Source of the DNA: an uncultured Clostridia bacterium
Lineage (GTDB): Bacteria; Bacillota; Clostridia; TANB77; CAG-508
DNA length: 38,014 bases
NCBI GenBank assembly: GCA_946410665.1
Contig: CAMKBC010000005.1
Location: 1-38,014, forward strand
Direction of reading: 5' to 3'
Below the pieces are notes generated by a model. That model saw only the letters and a list, made by a program, of their open reading frames with translations. It made no database searches and was not told where the DNA came from. The position numbers were made by a program, and so were the translations under genes. Shown here one piece after another: positions 29,801-37,136 of the stretch; the first letter of the stretch is position 1, and each line of letters opens with the position of its first letter.

Positions 29801-31136
29801 TTTCAAGCTCATAATAATAATCATAAAGCTCATATAAACTCATACTGTTTATATCTTTATCTTCTAATGCATCGTTTAATCTAACATAAAATCTTTTAGT
29901 CATTTTTCTAAGTTTCATAAATCCACCTAGTAGGCCAAAGTATGTATGCACTAGTCCCATTTTATCTTTAAATGTTTGTTGTGGTACAGGAAATAAACTA
30001 TCTGGAAGACTTTCCTTTACTCCCATCATTGATTCCATGAATTTCTTATTGCTTCCTAGTCCAGGAAACATTGTTAGTATTCCGTACCAACCATATAAGT
30101 TGTAGTAAACTCTACCATCTATCAATGCCAACATGTTCTTAAACATTTGCGCATTCATATCTAACTTTTCTTGTTTAACTTTGAATATCTTACAAAGCTC
30201 AATATAAACATTTTCATAAACATTTCTAATAAATGAGAATGTTAATGGCGTTGTAATTCCACCATAGCTTTCAACAATATTACTATTATCAAAAACATTT
30301 AATTTTTCATTTTCTCCATTTTTGTTTCCAAGTGTTGTGATAGGTCTTGATTGTAGTAAGTACAACTTACCATCTTCTATCGCCCACTCTATATCTTGGT
30401 ATCTTCCGAAGAATTGGCCAGCGTTATAAACTAAATCTCTTACAGCTAAAATCTCTTTGCTGTCTAAGATTTGTTTCTTCTTTAATTCATCAGCAACCTT
30501 TTCTTCTTTTACTTCGTCGTTAACAAGTTTGTGATAGTAATCTTTTGTAGCAATTTTCTTAGAAATCTTATCGCCAGAAATAGTATATGTATCAGCAGTT
30601 GCAATACCATCAACTAATCCGCTTCCTAGTCCCCAAACTGCAGAAACAACAATTTCTTTCATGTTTGAAGTAATTGGGTTTACACCAAATGCAACTCCAG
30701 CTTTTTCAGAGTTAACCATTTTTTGAACAATTGCTGCTGGTACAGTTACTTCATTAATGTTGTTTTCTTCCTTATATGCTGTAACTCTGTCAGAAAAACC
30801 TGACATATAAACATCTTTTACTCTTGCAATTACATCTTGTTTCTTAACATACAAGAATGTATCAAATTGGCCAGCAAAAGAATTAGCATTAGAATCTTCA
30901 CTTGCTGCTGAAGATCTAATTGCAAAATATGTATCGTCAGAAAAATCGTTTAACTTTACTTTAATCTCTTCGATTGCTTCTGGTTTTATTTCTTTTTTTT
31001 CTAGATCAAATCCTTCAAAAGTTACGCAAAACCAATCAGGAATATTGTCTATTGCTCTACCTATCTTAGCTAAAGCAGTAGCCTTTCCTCCCATTTTGCT
31101 ATACTCTTTACTATTCTTTTCAAATACAAACTTCAT
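26880..31136 (-). CDS. Multidomain fusion: PPDK/PEP-synthase ATP-binding domain, PEP-utilizing mobile (His) domain, AMP-forming ligase and acyl carrier protein
   Basis: GGKATALAKI...FAIRSSAASEDSNANSFAGQFDTFL...DIEWAIEDGKLYLLQSRPIT (PPDK_N); KGIGASPGIVVGRARVI...GSLLSHSAIVSRELGIPAVVG (PEP-mobile His); FVFYTSGTTSKPKKVELTN, GYGLTETSS, LHTGDVG, PLPRTKTQKLIRD (ANL); EDLRADSLDTISINIKLEKELG (ACP, DSL Ppant serine). Confidence 0.9.
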   Translation of the reverse strand: MKFVFEKNSKEYSKMGGKATALAKIGRAIDNIPDWFCVTFEGFDLEKKEIKPEAIEEIKVKLNDFSDDTYFAIRSSAASEDSNANSFAGQFDTFLYVKKQDVIARVKDVYMSGFSDRVTAYKEENNINEVTVPAAIVQKMVNSEKAGVAFGVNPITSNMKEIVVSAVWGLGSGLVDGIATADTYTISGDKISKKIATKDYYHKLVNDEVKEEKVADELKKKQILDSKEILAVRDLVYNAGQFFGRYQDIEWAIEDGKLYLLQSRPITTLGNKNGENEKLNVFDNSNIVESYGGITTPLTFSFIRNVYENVYIELCKIFKVKQEKLDMNAQMFKNMLALIDGRVYYNLYGWYGILTMFPGLGSNKKFMESMMGVKESLPDSLFPVPQQTFKDKMGLVHTYFGLLGGFMKLRKMTKRFYVRLNDALEDKDINSMSLYELYDYYYELESKLLHKWDAPLVNDFMAMIFYGQLKSECAKLFKEESNLIHNDLLTDEGGIISAEPAKRIKELARIAKDNDELIELLGNDDVLYIKKELPKYEEFNKKINEYLEKFSDRCLQELKLETETLKDNPRSLYHSIAAFAVRMKAGNVVDIDTEKNRREAEAKVRKALMLHPMHKRKFKFILKNARYTVKNRENLRFERTRLFGRVRELFLRIGFILTSMNVIDDKRDIFYLEVDEILFYINGKSTTNNLKDLIAIRKEQYAKYHEVNPDERFYTRGAVNVGNDFKHDSIKVIELNPTNKEENTKEETNNKKALAELKGIGASPGIVVGRARVIHNPANAKIEQGEVLIAEYTDPGWIMLFPSSSGILVERGSLLSHSAIVSRELGIPAVVGITNLINTVETGDLVRLDGTTGEVKVLEKANKSEKAESDCPRNTKELVEFVPEKYKDAYLYEGLTYEEFAKKVYGFGNYILKNNLNKTCGVISENRAEAEVAILAASMVSKVVLIDKDSTKEELENIINDSKIEVIYCSKQYLDLVGDRVKKVCLDELDSILEEGSELEVSDEGGFVFYTSGTTSKPKKVELTNKNVFNNLKMTSEKYNFTSEDVVVSVLPYNHVLEGLFDLLLSIKGGAKRVFCNDVNELAKTMFEKKVTYVGGVPALYEVLFEEIKALDEDKQKVIVENIKFLFSAGAPLKMDTLNKFKELGIQILQGYGLTETSSAIALETLSENKAGSVGKVLDGIELKLIDKDENGAGEIIVKSDSNFAGAIDKDGFLHTGDVGTVDEDGYLFVVGRNKNMIVLDNGQKVFPEQIEEQLNEIDEIKESLVYGEVNRVKAIVYCDSDENALKAKIDALNSTLPDFKQIKEVKFTTEPLPRTKTQKLIRDFRVENDKVDEKAGSEKKSIEDRIKRIISEVLKKDVSEIELQSKIYEDLRADSLDTISINIKLEKELGEKIPREDSKGFIAVEDIVRYFRNKKDE

Positions 31137-31172
31137 ATTTATTCCTCATTTAAAAAGATTTTCTTCTGTATC

Positions 31173-32102
31173 TTAAATGCAAATTACTGATAAGCAAATA
31201 ATCATAACAAATGCATCTCCTAAATATTCAACGCATTTTGCTAACTTTCTTGTTTTCTTTGCTACAAAGCAAACATTAATTGCAATCAACATTGCATATA
31301 TTACTGATAAAACAATCTTTGCAATGTCGTTACCTGTATTTAATTTGCTAGGTAATAGAATTCTAGAAACGAGTAGCAACAATTCTAAAATACTTATTAA
31401 TATTGTTGCTCTTGGAATTCCTAAAACAGCTGTGTATGTTTTTACACCCTTTTCTTCATCTTCTTTACATCTCATTTTTCTAGCAATTTCAATTATCCAA
31501 GAAACAAAGTATACCATTGCTAGTAATGGCCAGATGTTAGCAAATGTTAATCCTACAAAACTTGATAAGTATAAGATTAATAATGGTAACATGATTTCAT
31601 CAAGTAAAACTTCGATTAGGATGTGTTTATCTATGAATTTCTTTATAAAGAAACTCTTAGTCATTAATAAGAAGAATACCCATACAAGTGCTAAATACTT
31701 TAATCCTGCAATATTAAATATGCATGTTAAAGTAATTTGAATTCCTGCACATATGAATAACAAAACTCTTAATTCTTTTAATTTTATTAATCCTCTAGGT
31801 ACTGGTCTATATGGTCTATACTTAGCATCTTCTGCATAGTCTTTAAATTCATCTACAATTCTTGCCATCAAGAATTGCGCTATTGCAACTACAAACATTA
31901 CCACAAAAACACCAATATTAACTGTTTTATCAAGTAATGTGTTTAAGTTTTTGTTAAAGAAAAATGTAGCCCATGTAAGACAAAAAATATATACTGAAAA
32001 TACTGCTAATGGAAATCTTTCTTTTTGGTATGTGTTCCATCTTTGAAAGAAGTTATAATTAGCTTCTTTCTTTTTCTTCTCTTCTAATTCTTCGCTAGTC
32101 AT
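31173..32102 (-). CDS. UbiA family prenyltransferase
   Basis: Polytopic; first Asp-rich motif DEFKDYAEDAKYRPYRPVPRG, second motif CKEDEEKGVKTYTAVLG. Confidence 0.87.
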   Translation of the reverse strand: MTSEELEEKKKKEANYNFFQRWNTYQKERFPLAVFSVYIFCLTWATFFFNKNLNTLLDKTVNIGVFVVMFVVAIAQFLMARIVDEFKDYAEDAKYRPYRPVPRGLIKLKELRVLLFICAGIQITLTCIFNIAGLKYLALVWVFFLLMTKSFFIKKFIDKHILIEVLLDEIMLPLLILYLSSFVGLTFANIWPLLAMVYFVSWIIEIARKMRCKEDEEKGVKTYTAVLGIPRATILISILELLLLVSRILLPSKLNTGNDIAKIVLSVIYAMLIAINVCFVAKKTRKLAKCVEYLGDAFVMIICLSVICI

Positions 32103-32111
32103 CTTAACTCC

Positions 32112-33608
32112 TTAAATCATTTTCATTAATGTGTTGTAATCAACCTTTGTAGAATGTCTTTTATCAACCGGAATCTTTTTAACAAATTTAACTTCATCTA
32201 TTTTCTTAAAACGAATTGCATTTATTAAAACATCTATTTTTGCTTTTTCAAAAGCGCCTTCTTCTAAAACAAGAATTAATTTTTCATCTTTTTCAACTAC
32301 AGCAATCTTTCCTAGCTTAAATCTTGCATGTAGTGCCGCTTCAATATCGAAATATGGATTCTTAACTCTTCCTCTAAGCCATAATCTGCCTGTTTCATCT
32401 ATTATTCCTAAATCTCCAGTTCTATGATAGATTGTTCCATCTACTGCAAATTTATTTTCCTTGTCTCCATATCCTCCAACATAACCTTTTAAAACATTGT
32501 CTCCAGTAACTACGATTTCCCCAACATCCTCAGTTTGCATGTTAATAAATTCTTCTGTAGTTAATGGTCCTATTGTCTTCTCTTTAGAACTAATAATTTT
32601 GCAATCAGTTACTCCAACTATCTTTCCTGCAAGTATACCATTGCCTTTCATTGTCTTTTCTATATCTTCTTCATCTAAATTTGTTACATCTTGCTCTGCA
32701 ATTGGCTCAGCTTCTGTTGATCCATATAAAGTAACAATCTTGCTGTTTGGAAAAACTGTTTTTAATTCATTAATAAAATCAACAAATACAGCTCCTCCGC
32801 CTGTAAAAATCTTTTTTACATTACCTAGCACTATACTGTTTTCCTGGCAGTAATTAGTTATTACCTTTAATAAACCTGGTGCTGCCATGATTCTATTTAG
32901 TTTATTATCTTCAATTTGTTTTACTATTCTTTTAGCCTTTGAACTTCCTAAATCAGAGAAGTTTGCATTAGCTATAACTGTTGTAATCTGTGAACTTATA
33001 TTTGATAGTGTAAAGATTGGAACTGTCGAAAGTTCAACATCTTCACTTGCATAATCTAAACAATTCTCTAAAATATTTGCTTGTGTTAATAAGAATTCAT
33101 GGCTACGTGCAGCTATTTTAGGCTTGCCTGTTGTTCCACTTGTATATGTGATAATTGCATCTGATTTGCTTTCTACTTCTTCAATTGATAGTTCTCCATC
33201 AACCTTCTCTAACTTATCAATTACATTTGCATTTATCTTAATATCTAATTTTTTTAAATTTGAATTTATATTCGAATACAATAAATACTTTGTAATTCCA
33301 ATTAAACCATCAACATTTGCAAATTCATTTTTCTTCATGCCATTTTTAATAAATCCTGCGTCCATGAAACATGGAACAGCACCTATTGTCCATAAAGAAA
33401 TCAAAGTCACGTATAAGTTGATTGACATCGGAACAAGTACTAACACCTTACTTTCCTTCTTTATTCCTTTTGAAAGCAAGTATTTCTTAAATTCTTTGAC
33501 TTTATCATATAAATCCTTATAAGTTATTTGCTTGCCATCTTGCACCAAACAAATTTTATCAGGATTATTTTTATAGTTTTGAATTAATTTAAAAGCCAAA
33601 TTATTCAT
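32112..33608 (-). CDS. AMP-binding (ANL) acyl ligase, OleC/FadD-like
   Basis: IITYTSGTTGKPKIAARSH, TLYGSTEAEPIAEQD, YHRTGDLGIIDETGRLWLRGR, KKIPVDKRHSTKVDYNTL. Confidence 0.88.
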   Translation of the reverse strand: MNNLAFKLIQNYKNNPDKICLVQDGKQITYKDLYDKVKEFKKYLLSKGIKKESKVLVLVPMSINLYVTLISLWTIGAVPCFMDAGFIKNGMKKNEFANVDGLIGITKYLLYSNINSNLKKLDIKINANVIDKLEKVDGELSIEEVESKSDAIITYTSGTTGKPKIAARSHEFLLTQANILENCLDYASEDVELSTVPIFTLSNISSQITTVIANANFSDLGSSKAKRIVKQIEDNKLNRIMAAPGLLKVITNYCQENSIVLGNVKKIFTGGGAVFVDFINELKTVFPNSKIVTLYGSTEAEPIAEQDVTNLDEEDIEKTMKGNGILAGKIVGVTDCKIISSKEKTIGPLTTEEFINMQTEDVGEIVVTGDNVLKGYVGGYGDKENKFAVDGTIYHRTGDLGIIDETGRLWLRGRVKNPYFDIEAALHARFKLGKIAVVEKDEKLILVLEEGAFEKAKIDVLINAIRFKKIDEVKFVKKIPVDKRHSTKVDYNTLMKMI

Positions 33609-34526
33609 CTATAAATCCTTTCCAAATAAAACATATTCTCTCATAGTTTGAGTTCCATTACGTTCTGCTAATTTTTGTGAAGTATTATCTTTATACATAA
33701 ATGCATAAATCCAATCTTCAAATCCTTTTTCTAAGGCTTTCTTTGCGATTATTCTGTTCATTACATTTCCAATTGCCATATCTTCATATTCCGGTAAAAC
33801 AGCAACTGTCTTTAGAATTAAAGTACTTATCTTTCCTTTTGTTTGCATCTCATTGAAATCCGGAATTGCAAATAAGAACCCTATTTCTTTTCCTTCTTTT
33901 TCAGCAATCAAGATCAAATCATCATCTACCATTTCAATAAATGGTGTATACTGTGCGATAAAGTTATCTTCATCGATCGGTGTATAGAATGGATTTCTGC
34001 AAAAGCTTTGCACAGAAACATTGTATATCTTCTTTAACTCTTCTATAGCTTTAGTCTTTTCAAACTTTCTAATTACTATGTTTTCGTCAGATAATCTTTT
34101 TTCAATTTCATCTAAAATTTCATTATCAAAGTAATCTTTTACTTTTCCCTTAGTTGATGTGTATTCATCTATTTCTTTGAATCCTGCAGCCTCAAAAAGA
34201 GCATTATAGTCAGCAGGGCTAACCTTTTCCATAACAAATGGCGCATCTCCATTTGACCACTTTAAGCTTCTGTATTGTTTCCATGTGTTGCCGTTCATTG
34301 GAGCGACAATTTGTTTTACGCCTTTTTCTTTCAATATACGTTCGCATTCTTCCAAAAGCTTAGTTCCAGCCTCATTATCGCTTATTGTTAGTTCTCCAAT
34401 TGTTCCTATTCTTTGGCCATTTACTTCTGGTGTTCCTACATAGAAACACGTAGCCTCCGCTAAAACATTTTCATCTTCAACTAATTTAATTTCAACATTT
34501 TGTTTTTCTTCAATTTTAAATTCCAT
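33609..34526 (-). CDS. GNAT-like N-acetyltransferase
   Basis: Acetyltransferase-like layout with KTVAVLPEYEDMAIGNVMNRIIAKKALEKGFEDWIYAFMYKDNTSQKLAERNG. Confidence 0.72.
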   Translation of the reverse strand: MEFKIEEKQNVEIKLVEDENVLAEATCFYVGTPEVNGQRIGTIGELTISDNEAGTKLLEECERILKEKGVKQIVAPMNGNTWKQYRSLKWSNGDAPFVMEKVSPADYNALFEAAGFKEIDEYTSTKGKVKDYFDNEILDEIEKRLSDENIVIRKFEKTKAIEELKKIYNVSVQSFCRNPFYTPIDEDNFIAQYTPFIEMVDDDLILIAEKEGKEIGFLFAIPDFNEMQTKGKISTLILKTVAVLPEYEDMAIGNVMNRIIAKKALEKGFEDWIYAFMYKDNTSQKLAERNGTQTMREYVLFGKDL

Positions 34527-35880
34527 AAAATATAATTCCTGATTCTAAAAATTGTATTATTCCTAGTAATCCAACAAATATAGCAACGATCTTTAAATGT
34601 AAGTATCCGTTCTTTACTGAAATCTCTTCTACTTCCTCATTTCTCTTGCTATATGCTATTGCTAATACACTTCCTAATAAAGCTACAACCATGCAGATTA
34701 ATATCTTCCAATCAAGTACATAACTTAATGCAAATCTTTGAATTAATAATCCTGGTATAAATACGAATACTAATCCTTTTGTAAATGCTAGTAATCCAGA
34801 TTTAACACATGAACATCCACGCTGAAATTTGAATCTAACATAGCTGTTGATAGCTAAATGCATTGCATATGTTGTTACATAAGTCATGTATATTTGTTCT
34901 CTTTGACCTATGATCGAAACAATTAAACATATTGCCAAACCAATAATTACGTTTGTTTCTACTATTCTTACATCGTACTTGTTGTGTCTTTCTTTTGCAT
35001 TAGGTAATGGGAATGTCATGACTGTTAATAATAGTAGTAATGGTGGAATTAATGCGTACCACCAATATAAAACTATTGTTAAATATCCAACTACAATTGC
35101 TTCTGCAATTGCCATCTTACTGAACACTTTAACTTTGCTGATTATAAATACGATTAATATTAACGCAAAAACTATTAGCAAGTTAATTCTTAATTCCTCA
35201 GTTGTTAACGACATTAAATGTCTAACAAATGCAAATGCTGCAAGTGGTATCAATAAGTTGTCACTTCCATTACTTGAAATCATTTCAACTAAAGCAATAA
35301 TAAATCCAACTATTAATGAAATGTGTAAAACGCTTTCTCTTGCTACTTCTGTAAATAATAACAATGGTACTAATGTTGCCATGAATGCTACGCAGAAGAA
35401 TGCAAAACTTCCTTCTAGTGATTTTTTGTCTTCTGTTGCTTCTGCTAATTGTTTCTTTCCATATATCTTTCCAATTAAAGCGGCTGTGCTATCTGCAAAT
35501 GTTAGAATTAGAATTGGAATACTATATAAAACTTTATCGCCTTTTGATAAGTAGAACACTAGCAATACAGCAATAATATAAAAGAACTCCCCTAGTGATT
35601 TTCTCTTAACTCCATATAGTACTGTTCCAAATGGTGTTTTATCTTTTAACTTTCTTATAATGTACAAGAAAACAAATGCTATAGCAGCTAAAACTACTGC
35701 AGACCACACATTTTTAAATAGATATGGCAATGCTAACATTGATAATCCCATCGCCATATGAAAACCTTTTCTTCTTGTTTCAGGTTTTAATTTCAATATC
35801 TTTTCTAGTACTGTAATAACTAACATGCAAGCTACTAGAATTAGTGAAATTATCCCTATTCCCTGCCACTCAATTATCAT
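34516..35880 (-). CDS. Phytol/dolichol kinase-like (CTP-dependent prenol kinase / CDP-archaeol-type) integral membrane protein
   Basis: TRRKGFHMAMGLSMLALPYLF, LTFADSTAALIGKIYGKKQL...KKSLEGSFAFF motifs; extra C-terminal membrane half. Confidence 0.8.
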   Translation of the reverse strand: MIIEWQGIGIISLILVACMLVITVLEKILKLKPETRRKGFHMAMGLSMLALPYLFKNVWSAVVLAAIAFVFLYIIRKLKDKTPFGTVLYGVKRKSLGEFFYIIAVLLVFYLSKGDKVLYSIPILILTFADSTAALIGKIYGKKQLAEATEDKKSLEGSFAFFCVAFMATLVPLLLFTEVARESVLHISLIVGFIIALVEMISSNGSDNLLIPLAAFAFVRHLMSLTTEELRINLLIVFALILIVFIISKVKVFSKMAIAEAIVVGYLTIVLYWWYALIPPLLLLLTVMTFPLPNAKERHNKYDVRIVETNVIIGLAICLIVSIIGQREQIYMTYVTTYAMHLAINSYVRFKFQRGCSCVKSGLLAFTKGLVFVFIPGLLIQRFALSYVLDWKILICMVVALLGSVLAIAYSKRNEEVEEISVKNGYLHLKIVAIFVGLLGIIQFLESGIIFYGI

Positions 35881-36989
35881 TTAACTTCCTCCACAATAAA
35901 TTTGCTATAGAAGAATGCTTTATCCTCAGCTAATAATTGTTTTGATAATTCTTCTTTATATTCTATTTTATCTATAGTTCTTGATGCTTGTTTATCTGAA
36001 AGCATATTCCAGTATGCTATTCTCGAACCCTTTGGTGCTTTAGTTAAAATTACATTAACTATTTGGCACATATCTTCTTCACTCATGTATTCGAAAATAT
36101 CACTCAAGTTACATTTATCTATTTTCTTAATATCATTTCTATTTATAAATGTTTCTACTGTTTCTTTCAAAACAACCAATTTATCTAGTCTTGATTTAAT
36201 TGTTTCAAAGTTCTCTTTTCTATAAGCAACTGGTAATGCATTGTCATATCTGCAATTGATGATGTATTGTAGGTACGAGTTTTCTGATGTGTCTAGCTCA
36301 GTAATTGCATATTTTGTTCTTTCTAATATGTGCTCTGCAACGTTTACATTAACGTATCTAAAGAATGCTTTATCTCTTCCTAGTTTGCCCATAACTTTTC
36401 TTGAGAAGAACATTTTAAACAATACTCTCCATCTTCTGTTGTTCCAAACTTTATCGTAAAACTCGTATCTCTCTTCTTTACTCTTCTTTTGAAGTAATCT
36501 ATCTCTAGTTTTTCTACTATGAATTAATGGCAATACTTTGTTTCCAAAAATGTGAAAGTAGTTTTCAAACTTACCACAGTGAATTATGCCTCTTTTGATA
36601 TAGTCTCTATGGCTTTCAAAATATTCTCTAGCTTTTTTAGGAATCTTTCCTTTAATCTTTTCAAAGATTTCATTTCTATCTTCACAATCAGACACGCCAA
36701 TAAATTGCATACATTCTTCATATTCTAAATACTTGTATGCAGCTATTTTCAATTGAACACAAAAGATTTGCTCTTCATTTAAATCGATTGCATATACTTT
36801 ATTTGGATTGCTAAGTAATAAACTAAATGCATTTTCTCCTGCTGAAGCAATACTTAAAACATCATCAGTCTCTTTAATATCTAGAGCTTTGATCAATATC
36901 TCAGCATCTTCCCAAACTTGTGCATAACGTATCAAATTAAATTCAGCATAATCTTCAACTTCACTTTTTATCATTTTGTTTTTTGCCAT
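35877..36989 (-). CDS. DUF3419 / BtaA-like S-adenosylmethionine 3-amino-3-carboxypropyl transferase
   Basis: RYAQVWEDAEILIKALDIKETDDVLSIASAGENAFSLLLSNPNKVYAIDLNEEQIFCVQLKIAA matches the DUF3419/BtaA N-terminal signature; long central region and GSRIAYWNML near the C-terminus. Confidence 0.85.
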   Translation of the reverse strand: MAKNKMIKSEVEDYAEFNLIRYAQVWEDAEILIKALDIKETDDVLSIASAGENAFSLLLSNPNKVYAIDLNEEQIFCVQLKIAAYKYLEYEECMQFIGVSDCEDRNEIFEKIKGKIPKKAREYFESHRDYIKRGIIHCGKFENYFHIFGNKVLPLIHSRKTRDRLLQKKSKEERYEFYDKVWNNRRWRVLFKMFFSRKVMGKLGRDKAFFRYVNVNVAEHILERTKYAITELDTSENSYLQYIINCRYDNALPVAYRKENFETIKSRLDKLVVLKETVETFINRNDIKKIDKCNLSDIFEYMSEEDMCQIVNVILTKAPKGSRIAYWNMLSDKQASRTIDKIEYKEELSKQLLAEDKAFFYSKFIVEEVK

Positions 36990-37036
36990 TTTTCATTCCT
37001 CTAAAAACTTAATTTCGCTTAGAATTTTCCATGATT

Positions 37037-37045
37037 ATTATACCA
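37037..37045 (-). promoter_or_regulatory. Candidate extended -10 promoter of the lipid-type operon
   Basis: Minus strand TGGTATAAT about 48 bp upstream of the first gene of the operon (start 36989); no good -35 seen. Confidence 0.5.
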
Positions 37046-37102
37046 AAGCAAGTTTGCTATATTATTAAAATATTAATACATTTTTGACTTGTATAAATAC
37101 GC

Positions 37103-37125
37103 AAAAAAGCCGGACTAAGTCCGAC
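37103..37125 (-). terminator. Intrinsic terminator of the right-edge gene
   Basis: Minus strand GTCGGAC-tta-GTCCGGC followed by TTTTTT. Confidence 0.85.
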
Positions 37126-37136
37126 TTTTAATAATG

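Noticed and set aside
31177-31740. 187-aa plus-strand ORF
   Set aside because: Antisense shadow of the UbiA-type gene; hydrophobic pattern mirrors the opposite strand.
34910-35554. 214-aa plus-strand ORF rich in Ile/Asn/Thr
   Set aside because: Antisense shadow of the prenol-kinase-like membrane gene; no RBS or family signature.
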